In this document: piece after piece, positions 25,386-35,295 of the stretch
How the letters are laid out: each line of letters opens with the position of its first letter
How positions within the stretch are numbered: the first letter of the stretch is position 1
NCBI GenBank assembly: GCA_039024895.1
Contig: JBCCPJ010000017.1
Coordinates: 8,539-72,538 of the forward strand
Source of the DNA: JAJDOD01 sp039024895
Lineage (GTDB): Bacteria > Pseudomonadota > Alphaproteobacteria > Rhodobacterales > Rhodobacteraceae
Length of the DNA stretch: 64,000 bases
Reading direction: 5' to 3'
Made by a program: the position numbers and the translations under genes
The notes under the pieces: model-generated
The model's database searches: none
What the model was told of the DNA's origin: nothing
Seen by the model: only the letters and a program-made list of their open reading frames with translations

Positions 25386-27293
25386 ATGACATCAGGTCGT
25401 ACATCTTTTCTTTCCGATTTTCTGCCGCATGCTCTGGCAATCGCCATCTCTGCAGCCGGTTGCATCGGCGCTGCGTTTTGGGCGAAGAACAAGGTTGAGA
25501 TGGCGGCGCTTACCGACTTGGATTTGGCGCTTAGTCAGTCCGGGCACGATTGGACAGAAGTCACCGTAGACGGTCTCGTGGTGCAACTGGCTGGCATCGC
25601 ACCCGACGAGGCGACACGCTTCGCGGCCCTATCAAGTGCCGGAACCGTTATCGATGCATCCCGCATCATTGACGATATGAGTGTCGTTGCGGCAGCAGCA
25701 ATTGCGCCGCCCGAGTTCAAGATTGAAATTTTGAAGAACGAAGATGGCGTGTCGCTTATCGGGCTGGTTCCACTTGTTTCTGATCCCGAGGCTATCGTTT
25801 CCGGGGTTAGGGCAACCTCTGGCGATGCCAACGTATCCGACCTTCTGGAGGTGGCGGACTTCCCGATTCCGCAAGGATGGGAGGCCGCGCTGTCGTTTGG
25901 GATTGATGTGCTCGACATATTGCCGCGATCAAAGCTTACGATCAGCCCCGGCAACGTTGCGATTAAGGCTGCTGCAGTGTCCGAAGAAGATCGGCAAAAG
26001 CTCGAACGACGTTTGCAGCGTACGACACCGACCGGCGTTACGGTATCTTCAGAGATAACTGCGCCGCGTCCTGTGGTTGCGCCCTTCATCATCCGGGCTG
26101 TCCTCGACGAGACCGGTGGGCGATTTGACGCTTGCACGGCTGACAGCGAAAATGCACGCGCCCGTATTCTGCGGGTGGCGGAAGAGGCTGGCTTGACCGG
26201 TGGAGCGGCCTGCATCCTTGGTTTGGGGACCCCATCTACCTCATGGGGCGACGCCGCCGTCGCAAGCATCGAGGCGCTTGCTCAGATTGGCGGCGGTACT
26301 GTCACGCTATCAAATGCTGACGTCAGTCTTGTCGCCCTAGAGGGAACGTCTTCCAGTGTTTTTGAGAGCGTAGCGGGGGAGTTGGAATCCACGTTACCCG
26401 ATGTGTTTTCCTTGTCGACCTATTTGCCCGTCCCGGAAAAGGAAACGGAACTAGGGGCAAAAGCGCCGCCGGAGTTCATCGCGACGCGGTCGCCTGAAGG
26501 ACAAGTACAGTTACGTGGTCGGTTGAGTGATGAGACGATGCGGAATGCCGTCGTCAGTTTCGCCGCCGCGCAGTTTGGCGCTGATAACATTTCCCCTGCG
26601 ACGCGGCTGGATTCGGAAGTGCCGCCGGGTTGGCCAAAGCGCGTTATGGCCGCCTTAGCTGCACTGGGTAAGCTACATAATGGGGTCGCATCTGTTACCG
26701 AGGATCGCATTGAAATCCGAGGCATGACCGGAAATGCAAGCGCTCAAGGTGAAATCGCAGGGCTGTTGTCGGGTGCCCTCGGTGGTGCTGAAAATTACCA
26801 GTTGGATGTCACGTATCGTGAGGAACTCGATCCGCTCGCATCGATACCCACGCCGGATGAATGTGTAGACTTACTGAACGCTGCCGCCGAGCGACGAAAA
26901 ATCACATTCGCTCCGTCTTCTTCCGACATTGATGACGATGCTCAAGCGACCGTCGACGATATTGCCGATATCATTCGGGACTGTCAGTCCGTTGAAATTC
27001 AAATTGGCGGTCATACTGATAGCCAAGGACGCGAAGTGATGAACGAACAACTCAGCCAAGCGCGGGCCGATGCCGTCTTGAACGCTATCATGGCGCGCCG
27101 CGTGCTAGTGTCTAACCTCTCGGCAAAAGGCTATGGTGAAAGCCAACCAATCGCCGACAATGACACCGAAGAAGGGCGCGAAGCCAACCGTCGTATTGAA
27201 TTCAAGTTGCTCACGGGCGAAGCGCCAGCCGACGATGTAGATGCCAACGAGGCAATAGCGGGGTCAAACGAGCCTGAGGAGAACACCGAATGA
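25386..27293 (+). CDS. OmpA-family protein with BON-like repeats
   Basis: This 635-residue protein starts with an N-terminal hydrophobic anchor (about 15-33), followed by several BON-like alpha/beta repeats through residue 500, and ends in an OmpA-type peptidoglycan-binding domain. The OmpA signature is QIGGHTDSQGREVMNEQLSQ with KGYGESQPIADNDTEEGREANRRIEF downstream (residues about 535-610). It therefore probably tethers the inner membrane to the cell wall from the periplasmic side. It ends in an acidic tail. It follows ubiA by 36 bases and overlaps the next gene by 4 bases (ATGA). Confidence 0.92.
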   Translation: MTSGRTSFLSDFLPHALAIAISAAGCIGAAFWAKNKVEMAALTDLDLALSQSGHDWTEVTVDGLVVQLAGIAPDEATRFAALSSAGTVIDASRIIDDMSVVAAAAIAPPEFKIEILKNEDGVSLIGLVPLVSDPEAIVSGVRATSGDANVSDLLEVADFPIPQGWEAALSFGIDVLDILPRSKLTISPGNVAIKAAAVSEEDRQKLERRLQRTTPTGVTVSSEITAPRPVVAPFIIRAVLDETGGRFDACTADSENARARILRVAEEAGLTGGAACILGLGTPSTSWGDAAVASIEALAQIGGGTVTLSNADVSLVALEGTSSSVFESVAGELESTLPDVFSLSTYLPVPEKETELGAKAPPEFIATRSPEGQVQLRGRLSDETMRNAVVSFAAAQFGADNISPATRLDSEVPPGWPKRVMAALAALGKLHNGVASVTEDRIEIRGMTGNASAQGEIAGLLSGALGGAENYQLDVTYREELDPLASIPTPDECVDLLNAAAERRKITFAPSSSDIDDDAQATVDDIADIIRDCQSVEIQIGGHTDSQGREVMNEQLSQARADAVLNAIMARRVLVSNLSAKGYGESQPIADNDTEEGREANRRIEFKLLTGEAPADDVDANEAIAGSNEPEENTE

Positions 27294-27619
27294 ACGGCGC
27301 AGAGTTCATCGCAGCGACGGCTGCTATTTTATTCATGGCGTTTCTTGCCGGCTGGTTCACGCATTGGCTGATTTCGCGTATCACCCGCGTGACGCGCTCC
27401 GACATGGATGACCTGGATAAGATGGCCCAAGAACTTCATCAGGCTGAAGAGGCGCATGATGAAGCTACTGCTTACTTCCAACAACGCGAAGCAGAGTTGA
27501 CGAATAAACTCCGCGAAACCGAGGCGGAACTTGAGGCCGCCATGGACGGTTTACGAACTTCTCGCACCGAGGCGGACGAACTTCGATCTTATATCGAACG
27601 CACGAATCAGGCGATGTAA
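27290..27619 (+). CDS. Small membrane protein with coiled coil
   Basis: This 109-residue protein has an N-terminal TM segment (about 6-30) and then a highly charged heptad-rich helix (about 45-105), with AEAELEAAMDGL-type repeats, so it is a membrane-anchored coiled coil. Its ATG overlaps the OmpA-family TGA by 4 bases, so the two are translationally coupled. A scaffolding or envelope-partner role for the OmpA protein is an inference. It converges on gyrB. Confidence 0.85.
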   Translation: MNGAEFIAATAAILFMAFLAGWFTHWLISRITRVTRSDMDDLDKMAQELHQAEEAHDEATAYFQQREAELTNKLRETEAELEAAMDGLRTSRTEADELRSYIERTNQAM

Positions 27620-27673
27620 AGAGTGACAAGTCACCTTGGTCGGTGACCGGCATACAAACATCGCCGAGTATAC

Positions 27674-30091
27674 TCAAAAGTCCAGATTTTCCACGCTCAG
27701 CGCATTTTGCTGAATGAACTCGCGGCGGGGTTCCACAACGTCGCCCATCAGTTTGGTGAAGAGATCATCAGCTTCCGCCAAGTCTTCAACTTTTACCTGA
27801 AGCAGCGTTCGAGCCTCCGGATCGAGCGTCGTCTCCCAAAGCTGGTCCGGGTTCATTTCGCCGAGGCCCTTGTACCGCTGAAGGCTCAAGCCCTTCTCGC
27901 CCTCGTCCAGAATCGTTTTCAGCAAGTCCAGGGGTCCGTTCACCCGCGCGATGCGGTCTTTTCGCACCAGGTTCGCAGGGGCGCTGTAAACTTCCTGCAA
28001 TGCGTCCGTCAGGCTGCCGAGCCGACGTGCTTCTCCGCCTCGCAGAATTGGTCCGTCCAGCGTGCGAACTTCTTCAACACCCCTCAAGCTTCGTGCTAAG
28101 CGGATACCCTTGTCTTGCGTGATGCGACCTTGCCAGCCACGCTCGTATTCAAGCGCCACGATGTCGAGCCTTTGTGCTACTGCGTCAGCGACGCCCTGAA
28201 GGTCAGCATCCACTTGACCCGTGCGGAAAGCGCCGGCGATGCCTGCTTGCTCCAAAATCATCGGCGGGTAATGCGTCGGAAAAGCCTGTAATACCTTCCT
28301 TACTTGTCGGGCGTCTTCCACAACACGGATCAAGTCCTGACCGACGATCTCTTCGCCGCTTGCCAAACGAAGGACAGCCCCGTCGACGCCCATCTCGATT
28401 AGATAATCATCGAGCGCGGGCTGGTCTTTGAGGTAAACCTCTGATTTGCCGCGCGCCACTTTGAACAGAGGGGGCTGCGCGATGTAGAGGAAGCCGCCTT
28501 CAATGATCTCCGGCATCTGTCGGAAGAAGAAGGTCAACAGCAAAGTCCGGATATGCGCGCCGTCCACGTCTGCATCTGTCATGATGATGATCTTGTGGTA
28601 CCGTAGTTTTGAGATGTCGAATTCATCGCGTCCGATGCCGGTCCCAAGTGCTGTGATAAGCGTACCGATCTCCTGGCTGGATAGCATACGATCAAATCGG
28701 GCGCGTTCGACGTTCAGTATCTTACCGCGCAACGGGAGAACAGCCTGGTTAGCACGTGAACGGCCTTGTTTGGCGGACCCACCAGCACTATCGCCCTCAA
28801 CAAGAAACAACTCACGAAACTCGGGGTTCTTCTCCTGACAATCCGCTAGTTTTCCCGGAAGCGAAGCAACATCAAGTGCCGACTTCTTCCGGGTCATTTC
28901 TCGCGCCTTTCTTGCGGCTTCTCGTGCCAAGGCGGCCTCGACAATTTTCGTCACAATCATCTTGGCGGGGCCCGGGTTTTCTTCGAACCACTCCGATAGC
29001 TTTTCGTTCATCATACCTTCCACAGCGGGCCGCACTTCGGAAGAGACAAGCTTGTCCTTTGTTTGTGAGGAAAACTTCGGGTCTGGCACTTTGACCGACA
29101 AGACGCATGTAAGCCCTTCCCGCGCGTCGTCCCCTGTGAAGCTGACCTTTTCCTTCCGAGCCGCACCGGATTGACCGGCGTAATGATTGAGTGTCCGCGT
29201 CAACGCACCTCGAAAGCCCGCAAGGTGGGTGCCCCCATCGCGTTGCGGGATGTTATTGGTGAAGGGCAACACATTCTCGTGGTAGCCATCATTCCACCAC
29301 ATGGCGACTTCGACCGTGATCCCTTCCTTTTCTCCCTCAATGAAGATTGGCTCGTCGATGAGAGCGGTTTTCGAGCGATCCAGATACCGCACGAACTCGC
29401 GAACACCGCCATCATAGAAAAATTCGGTCTCAAGTGGCTCCGCGGGGCGTTCATCCCGAAGAATGATCCGCACACCAGAGTTCAGGAAAGCAAGCTCCCG
29501 AAGCCGGTTTTCCAGGGTCTTGAAGCTGTAGTCGAGGTTGGAAAACGTGTTGGTCGAGGCAAGAAAACGCACCTCCGTACCTTTCCTGTCACCCGCATCT
29601 CCTACAACTTTCAAGTGTTCGGAAGTTTCGCCCCCTTCAAATCGGGCAACGTGCTCTTTGCCGTCCCGCCAAATCCTAAGTTCCAGCCAATCCGATAGAG
29701 CATTCACAACTGACACACCGACGCCATGCAAACCGCCCGACACCTTGTACGAGTTTTGGTCGAACTTCCCTCCAGCGTGAAGTTGGGTCATGATGACCTC
29801 TGCCGCAGAGACCCCTTCTTCGGCGTGCAGGTCTACTGGAATACCCCGGCCATTATCACTCACTGATACGCTGTCATCCGCATGAACAGTAACAGTGACT
29901 TTATCCGCATGCCCGGCGAGCGCTTCGTCAATTCCGTTATCGACAACCTCATACACCATATGGTGTAAGCCTGATCCGTCGTCAGTGTCCCCGATATACA
30001 TACCAGGACGCTTTCGAACAGCCTCTAACCCTTTGAGAACCTTGATTGAATCGGCGCCGTATTCAGGTTGCGCAGAAGCGGCTTCTGACAT
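27674..30091 (-). CDS. gyrB: DNA gyrase subunit B
   Basis: GyrB supplies the ATPase of DNA gyrase, which introduces negative supercoils. The 805-residue protein has the GHKL ATPase domain (KRPGMYIGDT, VVDNGIDEA, GGLHGVGVSVVNALS), the transducer, the TOPRIM domain (LFLVEGDSAGGSA, IIMTDADVDGAHI) and the C-terminal QRYKGLGEMNPDQLWETT segment. I start it at ATG 30091, because the family begins with the short acidic leader MSEAASAQPEYG; the longer ORF has no support. In many relatives gyrB follows recF, but here the two lie about 17 kb apart on opposite strands. Confidence 0.98.
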   Translation of the reverse strand: MSEAASAQPEYGADSIKVLKGLEAVRKRPGMYIGDTDDGSGLHHMVYEVVDNGIDEALAGHADKVTVTVHADDSVSVSDNGRGIPVDLHAEEGVSAAEVIMTQLHAGGKFDQNSYKVSGGLHGVGVSVVNALSDWLELRIWRDGKEHVARFEGGETSEHLKVVGDAGDRKGTEVRFLASTNTFSNLDYSFKTLENRLRELAFLNSGVRIILRDERPAEPLETEFFYDGGVREFVRYLDRSKTALIDEPIFIEGEKEGITVEVAMWWNDGYHENVLPFTNNIPQRDGGTHLAGFRGALTRTLNHYAGQSGAARKEKVSFTGDDAREGLTCVLSVKVPDPKFSSQTKDKLVSSEVRPAVEGMMNEKLSEWFEENPGPAKMIVTKIVEAALAREAARKAREMTRKKSALDVASLPGKLADCQEKNPEFRELFLVEGDSAGGSAKQGRSRANQAVLPLRGKILNVERARFDRMLSSQEIGTLITALGTGIGRDEFDISKLRYHKIIIMTDADVDGAHIRTLLLTFFFRQMPEIIEGGFLYIAQPPLFKVARGKSEVYLKDQPALDDYLIEMGVDGAVLRLASGEEIVGQDLIRVVEDARQVRKVLQAFPTHYPPMILEQAGIAGAFRTGQVDADLQGVADAVAQRLDIVALEYERGWQGRITQDKGIRLARSLRGVEEVRTLDGPILRGGEARRLGSLTDALQEVYSAPANLVRKDRIARVNGPLDLLKTILDEGEKGLSLQRYKGLGEMNPDQLWETTLDPEARTLLQVKVEDLAEADDLFTKLMGDVVEPRREFIQQNALSVENLDF

Positions 30092-30298
30092 GCCGTTTTT
30101 CCTTGTTATTTGTATCGTAAATATAGTCGTTTTTTTGAGTATTGTCACGCGTTTACCACTACATTTGGTGGCTGCGCCTTAGGCGCTAGGCACGCTGTTT
30201 GGTGGGGTATTCTTCGTCCTGCGCCATCAATGCTACCTCATCAGACTGATCACGGTTCTGTGTCGCAACACCGGCCTTGTTTATGGTAGTAAAATATT

Positions 30299-30646
30299 AT
30301 GAGACTGCTGATCACACTCCTCGTTCTGGCAAAGCCAACCTTCGCAGATGATGCGAGTATCGAAGCCGTGGACGCCCGACTAACAAACGATACTTGGTCG
30401 TTTTCCGTCACTTTACTGCATGAGGATACCGGTTGGGATGACTATGCCGACGGTTGGCGTGTCGTGGCCGAGGATGGAACCGAACTGGGGTTGCGGGTCC
30501 TGTATCACCCGCATGTCGACGAGCAGCCGTTCACCCGTTCATTGAACAGCGTTTCGATCCCTTCAGAGCTTGAGACCGTTTATATCGAAGCACGAACCAA
30601 CACGGACGGTTGGGGCGCGGTGCGCTTCCCCGTTTCGCTCAAATAG
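30299..30646 (+). CDS. Small exported protein of unknown function
   Basis: This 115-residue protein has a short signal peptide (about 1-16, ending TFAD) and a beta-rich mature domain with NDTWSFSVTLLHEDTGWDDYADGW and GLRVLYHPHVDEQPFTRSL. It has no cysteines, so disulfides are excluded. I do not know the family. It is divergent from gyrB, with about 210 bases between the starts, and it precedes aroQ by 67 bases. Confidence 0.85.
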   Translation: MRLLITLLVLAKPTFADDASIEAVDARLTNDTWSFSVTLLHEDTGWDDYADGWRVVAEDGTELGLRVLYHPHVDEQPFTRSLNSVSIPSELETVYIEARTNTDGWGAVRFPVSLK

Positions 30647-30713
30647 CACATTCGCTCGAAAATCTTCTTGATGGACTGGGCAGCGCCATTTGTCTGATCT
30701 AGGCAATGGGCCT

Positions 30714-31151
30714 ATGAGCAAAACGATCCTGATACTTAACGGACCTAATCTGAACCTGCTTGGCAAACGCCAACCGGAAATCTATGGGACCGCAACGCTG
30801 AACGATGTCGCACAACTCTGCGCTGATGCAGCCTCCTCTTTCGATGCTGGTATTGTGATGCGTCAGTCCAATCATGAGGGAGAATTGGTCGACTGGATTC
30901 AGGAAGGCAGAGAAACAGCGCAGGCCATCGTAATCAATCCAGGCGCTTACTCCCATACCTCCGTCGCAATACTTGATGCGCTGAACACGTTTGATGGGCC
31001 GGTGATTGAAGTCCATATATCCAACATTCACGCCCGTGAGGCCTTTAGACACCATTCCTTCGTTTCGCACCGCGCGGATGGCGTGATCGCGGGCTGCGGC
31101 GTCGATGGCTACGTCTTTGCGGTTCAGAGGATTGGCAGTCTGTTGGGGTAA
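30714..31151 (+). CDS. aroQ: 3-Dehydroquinate dehydratase, type II
   Basis: AroQ dehydrates 3-dehydroquinate in the shikimate pathway. The 145-residue protein has all type II signatures: NGPNLNLLGKRQPEIYG with the catalytic tyrosine region, INPGAYSHTSVAI, and EVHISNIHAREAFRHHS with the catalytic histidine. The start at 30714 matches the family start MSKTILILNGPN; an ORF start 24 bases upstream is not supported. It is 5 bases ahead of the DUF3228 gene. Confidence 0.97.
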   Translation: MSKTILILNGPNLNLLGKRQPEIYGTATLNDVAQLCADAASSFDAGIVMRQSNHEGELVDWIQEGRETAQAIVINPGAYSHTSVAILDALNTFDGPVIEVHISNIHAREAFRHHSFVSHRADGVIAGCGVDGYVFAVQRIGSLLG

Positions 31152-31156
31152 TCGGT

Positions 31157-31723
31157 ATGCGGATTGCGATGACCGAGTTCGCGTTACGGAACTGGCAGGA
31201 CGGCGCAAGCACGCGGATTGAGGGCCTAAGTCCCGAAGGGCTCGTGGCACTGTGTAACGATGCCGACATTACACTGATCGATGGTTATGCTTCCTTTTGC
31301 AAGCATCTGTTCTTACCCAATTCGACTGATACGCGTGCCGCGTTTGCCCCAATCACCGACACTAACCGGCGATACCTGGTGTCTGGTTATATCGCGCGGC
31401 GCTCGGGTGAGCGTGCGGTTTTAGAACGCTGGTTCGAAGGCTTGGACGCCCCACGGGCCGCCTATCTTGATGTTATTTTGTATAGCCATGCGCAACTTGT
31501 GAAAGAAGCGCGCGACTATCCGGAAAATCAGGATGTACCCGACTGCGATTGGGGTATTGTCTCGATCATTGGTGTTCTCGACGCAAAGGAACCACCGATG
31601 CCGCCCATTACACAGATGCGCAATGCGTTGGGCCGAGAAGAAGGTGGGTCGGGCGTCGCAATCGATGTCGAAGCCTACGATAAGGCTGTCGCTTTTTGGG
31701 AACAGCACGCGGCAATCCGCTAG
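31157..31723 (+). CDS. DUF3228-like protein
   Basis: This 188-residue protein resembles the DUF3228 family: TEFALRNWQDGAS at the start, GYASFCKHLFLPNSTDTRAA near residue 40-58, and WGIVSIIGVLDAKEPPM-like sequence in the C-terminal third. The family has no assigned activity. The gene begins 5 bases after aroQ, and an alternative ATG 12 bases later cannot be excluded. Its stop overlaps the 3' end of trhO, which lies on the opposite strand, by 4 bases. Confidence 0.88.
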   Translation: MRIAMTEFALRNWQDGASTRIEGLSPEGLVALCNDADITLIDGYASFCKHLFLPNSTDTRAAFAPITDTNRRYLVSGYIARRSGERAVLERWFEGLDAPRAAYLDVILYSHAQLVKEARDYPENQDVPDCDWGIVSIIGVLDAKEPPMPPITQMRNALGREEGGSGVAIDVEAYDKAVAFWEQHAAIR

Positions 31724-32622
31724 CGACCGAGATGGTGCGTCCCGCGTGATTTGGCTAGCTCAATCTGACGCTGACGCTCGCGAAAGCGGTTCCGGTCGAC
31801 TTCCGTAAAGCTATCGATGCAAGCGTGGCATGAAACGCCGGGTTCGAACGCTGGGTGCGTCTTTTCGTTTTCGGATATCGGGCGTCGGCACGCGAAACAT
31901 AGGTCGTAAGAGCCTTCTACCAGACCGTGACCAACGGAGACGCGACCATCAAAGACAAAGCATTCACCGCTCCAGCTACTCTCCGCCTCTGGAACCTCTT
32001 CCAGATACTTTAGAATGCCACCCTTCAGATGGAAGACGTCCTCTACCCCTTGGGAGATCAGGTAGTTTGTCGCTTTTTCGCACCTGATGCCGCCGGTGCA
32101 GAACATGGCGATCTTCTTTCCGGAAAAACGGTCAGCATTGGCCTTCCACCAGTCGGGAAATGCGCCGAAGCTCTCCGTCATAGGGTCAATGGCACCATCG
32201 AACGTGCCTATCGCGACTTCGTAGTCGTTACGCGTATCGATTGTGACCACGTCTTCACGACCAATGAGGGCGTTCCAATCTTCGGGCTGTATGTACTTGC
32301 CGACGGTGGTTGAAGGGTCGACATCTGGCTGCCCCATCGTCACGATCTCACGCTTAAGGCGGACTTTGAGACGTTGAAAGGGCATCCGTGAGGCTGTGCT
32401 CTCCTTCCACTCAATATCGGCACAACCGGGCAGCGAACGGATATGGGAAAGAACCTTATCTATGCCGCTGCGTGAACCGGCGATGGTACCATTGATACCT
32501 TCGCACGCTAACAGAAGCGTGCCCTTGACACCTTGTGCGCAGGCCATCTTTGCCAAAGGCCCTTTGATGGCGTTTGGATCGGGAAAGTTCGTAAACTTGT
32601 AAAGCGCGGCGACAACAAACAT
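31720..32622 (-). CDS. trhO: tRNA uridine-34 hydroxylase (rhodanese family)
   Basis: TrhO (YceA) hydroxylates uridine 34 in tRNAs on the way to 5-methoxyuridine-type modifications. The 300-residue protein has an N-terminal acylphosphatase-like domain (about 1-90) and a rhodanese domain with the catalytic cysteine in FCTGGIRCEKA near residue 176, followed by GVEDVFHLKGGILKYL. A C-terminal Cys-rich zinc-like segment includes DLCFACRRP and VSCHACID. It is convergent with DUF3228 and divergent from pncA. Confidence 0.94.
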   Translation of the reverse strand: MFVVAALYKFTNFPDPNAIKGPLAKMACAQGVKGTLLLACEGINGTIAGSRSGIDKVLSHIRSLPGCADIEWKESTASRMPFQRLKVRLKREIVTMGQPDVDPSTTVGKYIQPEDWNALIGREDVVTIDTRNDYEVAIGTFDGAIDPMTESFGAFPDWWKANADRFSGKKIAMFCTGGIRCEKATNYLISQGVEDVFHLKGGILKYLEEVPEAESSWSGECFVFDGRVSVGHGLVEGSYDLCFACRRPISENEKTHPAFEPGVSCHACIDSFTEVDRNRFRERQRQIELAKSRGTHHLGR

Positions 32623-32715
32623 GCGTGTTCCTAACGAGGAGAATAGTCAGGTTGCAAGGGGATCAGTGTCGAGGCAGTAGTTTGCAGGTAATTGCTTTGC
32701 GGATGGAGGACACCG

Positions 32716-33318
32716 ATGCGATCTGAAAACGAAGCCATTCTTGTGATTGACGTGCAAAACGACTTTTGCCCCGGAGGCTTGCTCGCCGTCGCAGGCGGTG
32801 ACGAGATTATTTCGCCGATCAATGCACTGGTCCCGGAGTTTCCGGTCAGGGTCTTCACTCAGGACTGGCATCCTTCCGACCACCTGAGTTTCGCGTCGCA
32901 ACATAAGGCCGAGCCCTTCACCACAACTGAAATGCCCTATGGGACACAAGTGCTTTGGCCCGACCATTGCATCATTGGTTCAGACGGTGCGGCGTTTCAT
33001 GCCAACCTCGACACCCGATCAGCTGACCTAGTGATACGGAAGGGGTTTCGCCGCGAAATCGACAGCTATTCGGCCTTCTTTGAGAACGATCATACAACGC
33101 CGACCGGGCTCGATGGGTATCTTAAGTCACGCGGCGTCAATGCGGTAACAGTCGTCGGCCTGGCCACAGATTTCTGTGTCAACTACTCCGCTGTCGATGC
33201 TGCGAGGCTTGGCTATTCGGCGACTGTGATTGAAAGTCTGAGCCGCGCCATCGACCTTGAAGGATCGTTAGACGCAGCCAAGAGCCGAATGATCGCCGAA
33301 GGCGTCAAACTCGCTTAG
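32716..33318 (+). CDS. pncA: Nicotinamidase
   Basis: PncA hydrolyses nicotinamide to nicotinate for NAD salvage. The 200-residue protein has the catalytic aspartate in LVIDVQNDFCPGG, metal ligands in FTQDWHPSDHLSFASQH and the nucleophilic cysteine in GLATDFCVNYSAVDA. ATG 32716 has GGAGGA upstream at good spacing. The partner pncB, often next to it in relatives, is not here; instead a hypothetical gene converges from the other side with 2 bases between the stops. Confidence 0.96.
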   Translation: MRSENEAILVIDVQNDFCPGGLLAVAGGDEIISPINALVPEFPVRVFTQDWHPSDHLSFASQHKAEPFTTTEMPYGTQVLWPDHCIIGSDGAAFHANLDTRSADLVIRKGFRREIDSYSAFFENDHTTPTGLDGYLKSRGVNAVTVVGLATDFCVNYSAVDAARLGYSATVIESLSRAIDLEGSLDAAKSRMIAEGVKLA

Positions 33319-33320
33319 TG

Positions 33321-33809
33321 CTATATGCGCGATGTCACTGTGGATAGTACGCGCGACACAACGCGAGCGGATGGGAGTAGGGTCATCGGCGGATGGAAGG
33401 CGCGCGCCGCACCCCTAAACGTTTTTCGGGTGCGCTGCGTCGGCAAAGCGCCATAAGCCGAAACAAAGAAGTCGCCGATATCAAATCCGTTCCAGTTGAC
33501 ATCCATCGGCAACGCTTCCACGCCTTCTTGCAATTTTGCCAGCACCTTTGCCCGCCCGTCCTTATCTCCCGACGCAAACCGCTGATCTGCGCAGCCATCA
33601 TCAAAGCAGTTCAACGCAAAACCGCTATTGGTGAAGCAGTCGCGAATGGCGGGGCTTGCACCGGATAGCGCCTTTGAAGCCTGAGGATCGCGGAACATGG
33701 CCAGCGATTGGACAGATTGGTCGGTAAGACAGAAGCGCGACAAGAGATGTGTGTACTTGGTCCGTAGGTCGCTGGGTGTCACAGAAAAAATGTCAAAATC
33801 GTACTTCAC
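33321..33809 (-). CDS. Hypothetical protein
   Basis: This 162-residue ORF starts at GTG 33809. I recognise no family. The N-terminal two-thirds are well composed, with four cysteines (FCLTDQS, RDCFTN, LNCFDDGC). The last 30 residues look poorly conserved and basic. It occupies the space between pncA and icd with no overlap. Coding is likely but not certain. Confidence 0.6.
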   Translation of the reverse strand: MKYDFDIFSVTPSDLRTKYTHLLSRFCLTDQSVQSLAMFRDPQASKALSGASPAIRDCFTNSGFALNCFDDGCADQRFASGDKDGRAKVLAKLQEGVEALPMDVNWNGFDIGDFFVSAYGALPTQRTRKTFRGAARAFHPPMTLLPSARVVSRVLSTVTSRI

Positions 33810-33976
33810 GGGCCTGTCCTTAATCTACGCTACCTTGGTGTGATAACGCTCGTTCCCGTCAATTTTGCGGCGTTCTGGAGGTTTGAATCGAGTTTTACAG
33901 TATACGACAGTATGCCGCCTTCCGTTATGTGAGAACCTGGGCTAACAGTCGCCGCGCGCATCAGAGGAGCCCGCGG

Positions 33977-35188
33977 ATGTCGAAGATTAAAGTCGAGAAC
34001 CCGATCGTCGATATGGACGGCGATGAAATGACCCGGATCATCTGGGACTTTATCAAGGAAAAACTGATCCTTCCCTATCTCGACATCGATCTGCTCTACT
34101 ACGATCTGGGTATCGAAGAGCGAGATCGCACCGAAGATCAAATCACGATTGATGCCGCGGAGAAGACCAAAGAAGTCGGCGTTGCCATCAAGTGCGCAAC
34201 GATCACGCCCGACGAAGAGCGCGTCGAAGAATTTGGCCTGAAAAAAATGTGGCGGAGCCCGAATGGTACGATCCGCAATATCCTGGGAGGCGTCATCTTT
34301 CGACAACCGATCATCTGCCAAAATGTTCCACGCCTTGTACCCGGCTGGACACAGCCGATTGTGGTTGGACGACACGCGTACGGCGACCAATACCGTGCGA
34401 CTGATTTCGTGTTTCCCGGGCCGGGCAAACTGACACTCAAGTTTGAAGGGAATGACGGGAAGGTTATAGAGCGCGAAGTTTTTGACGCACCCGATGCGGG
34501 GGTCGCGCTCGCCATGTATAACCTCGAGAAGTCCATCTACGATTTCGCCCGCGCCTCGTTCAATTACGGCCTGAACCTAGGCTGGCCCGTTTACCTATCG
34601 ACAAAGAACACAATCCTCAAAGCCTATGATGGTCGCTTCAAAGATATCTTTCAGGAGGTCTTTGAAGCCGATTTCAAAGATCAGTTTGATGAGAAGAAGA
34701 TTTGGTACGAGCACCGGTTGATCGACGACATGGTCGCATCCTCTTTGAAATGGTCCGGCGGGTATGTTTGGGCGTGTAAGAATTACGACGGCGACGTGCA
34801 GTCCGATACCGTTGCGCAGGGCTTTGGCTCTCTCGGTTTAATGGCATCACAGCTGATGACACCCGATGGCAAGATTGTGGAGTCGGAAGCGGCACATGGG
34901 ACCGTGACACGGCACTATCGCCAACATCAAAAGGGGGAAGCCACGTCCACCAATTCAACGGCTTCTATCTTTGCGTGGACCGGCGGGCTCCGTCACCGAG
35001 CGAAGCTCGACGATAACGAACCTCTTAAGGTCTTTGCCGAGACGCTGGAAAAAGTCGTGGTGAGCACAATCGAAAGTGGACACATGACCAAGGACCTCGC
35101 TTTACTGGTCGGCCCAGATCAGGGATGGCTGACGACGACAGGTTTCTTGGACAAGATTGACGAAAACCTCGCCAAAGCGCTTTCCTGA
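33977..35188 (+). CDS. icd: Isocitrate dehydrogenase (NADP+)
   Basis: This TCA-cycle enzyme makes 2-oxoglutarate from isocitrate with NADP+. The 403-residue protein belongs to the dimeric type shared with eukaryotic NADP-IDH, seen from the VDMDGDEMTRIIWDFIKE opening, WRSPNGTIRNILGG, and EAAHGTVTRHYRQHQKGE near the C-terminus. ATG 33977 follows a GAGG element. Its 3' end is followed by the rplL terminator hairpin, which could serve both genes. Confidence 0.97.
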   Translation: MSKIKVENPIVDMDGDEMTRIIWDFIKEKLILPYLDIDLLYYDLGIEERDRTEDQITIDAAEKTKEVGVAIKCATITPDEERVEEFGLKKMWRSPNGTIRNILGGVIFRQPIICQNVPRLVPGWTQPIVVGRHAYGDQYRATDFVFPGPGKLTLKFEGNDGKVIEREVFDAPDAGVALAMYNLEKSIYDFARASFNYGLNLGWPVYLSTKNTILKAYDGRFKDIFQEVFEADFKDQFDEKKIWYEHRLIDDMVASSLKWSGGYVWACKNYDGDVQSDTVAQGFGSLGLMASQLMTPDGKIVESEAAHGTVTRHYRQHQKGEATSTNSTASIFAWTGGLRHRAKLDDNEPLKVFAETLEKVVVSTIESGHMTKDLALLVGPDQGWLTTTGFLDKIDENLAKALS

Positions 35189-35242
35189 GATCGCCGAAAA
35201 CAAGAGGTCTTAAGCTAAGAATTCAATACGCAACCTCAAAAT

Positions 35243-35271
35243 GAAAAAAGGCCGGGTCCAATGGCCCGGCC
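35243..35271 (-). terminator. Rho-independent terminator after rplL
   Basis: GGCCGGG pairs with CCCGGCC around an 8-base loop, with an A-tract on the plus strand that becomes a T-tract in the rplL direction. The plus strand also has a short T run, so it may also serve icd. It closes rplJL as an independent unit, unlike the usual read-through into rpoB. Confidence 0.88.
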
Positions 35272-35295
35272 TTTCCAACGCAATAGTAAGCGCGA

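Noticed and set aside
25535..26269. 244-residue minus-strand ORF
   Set aside because: It is antisense to the OmpA-family gene and lacks conserved motifs.
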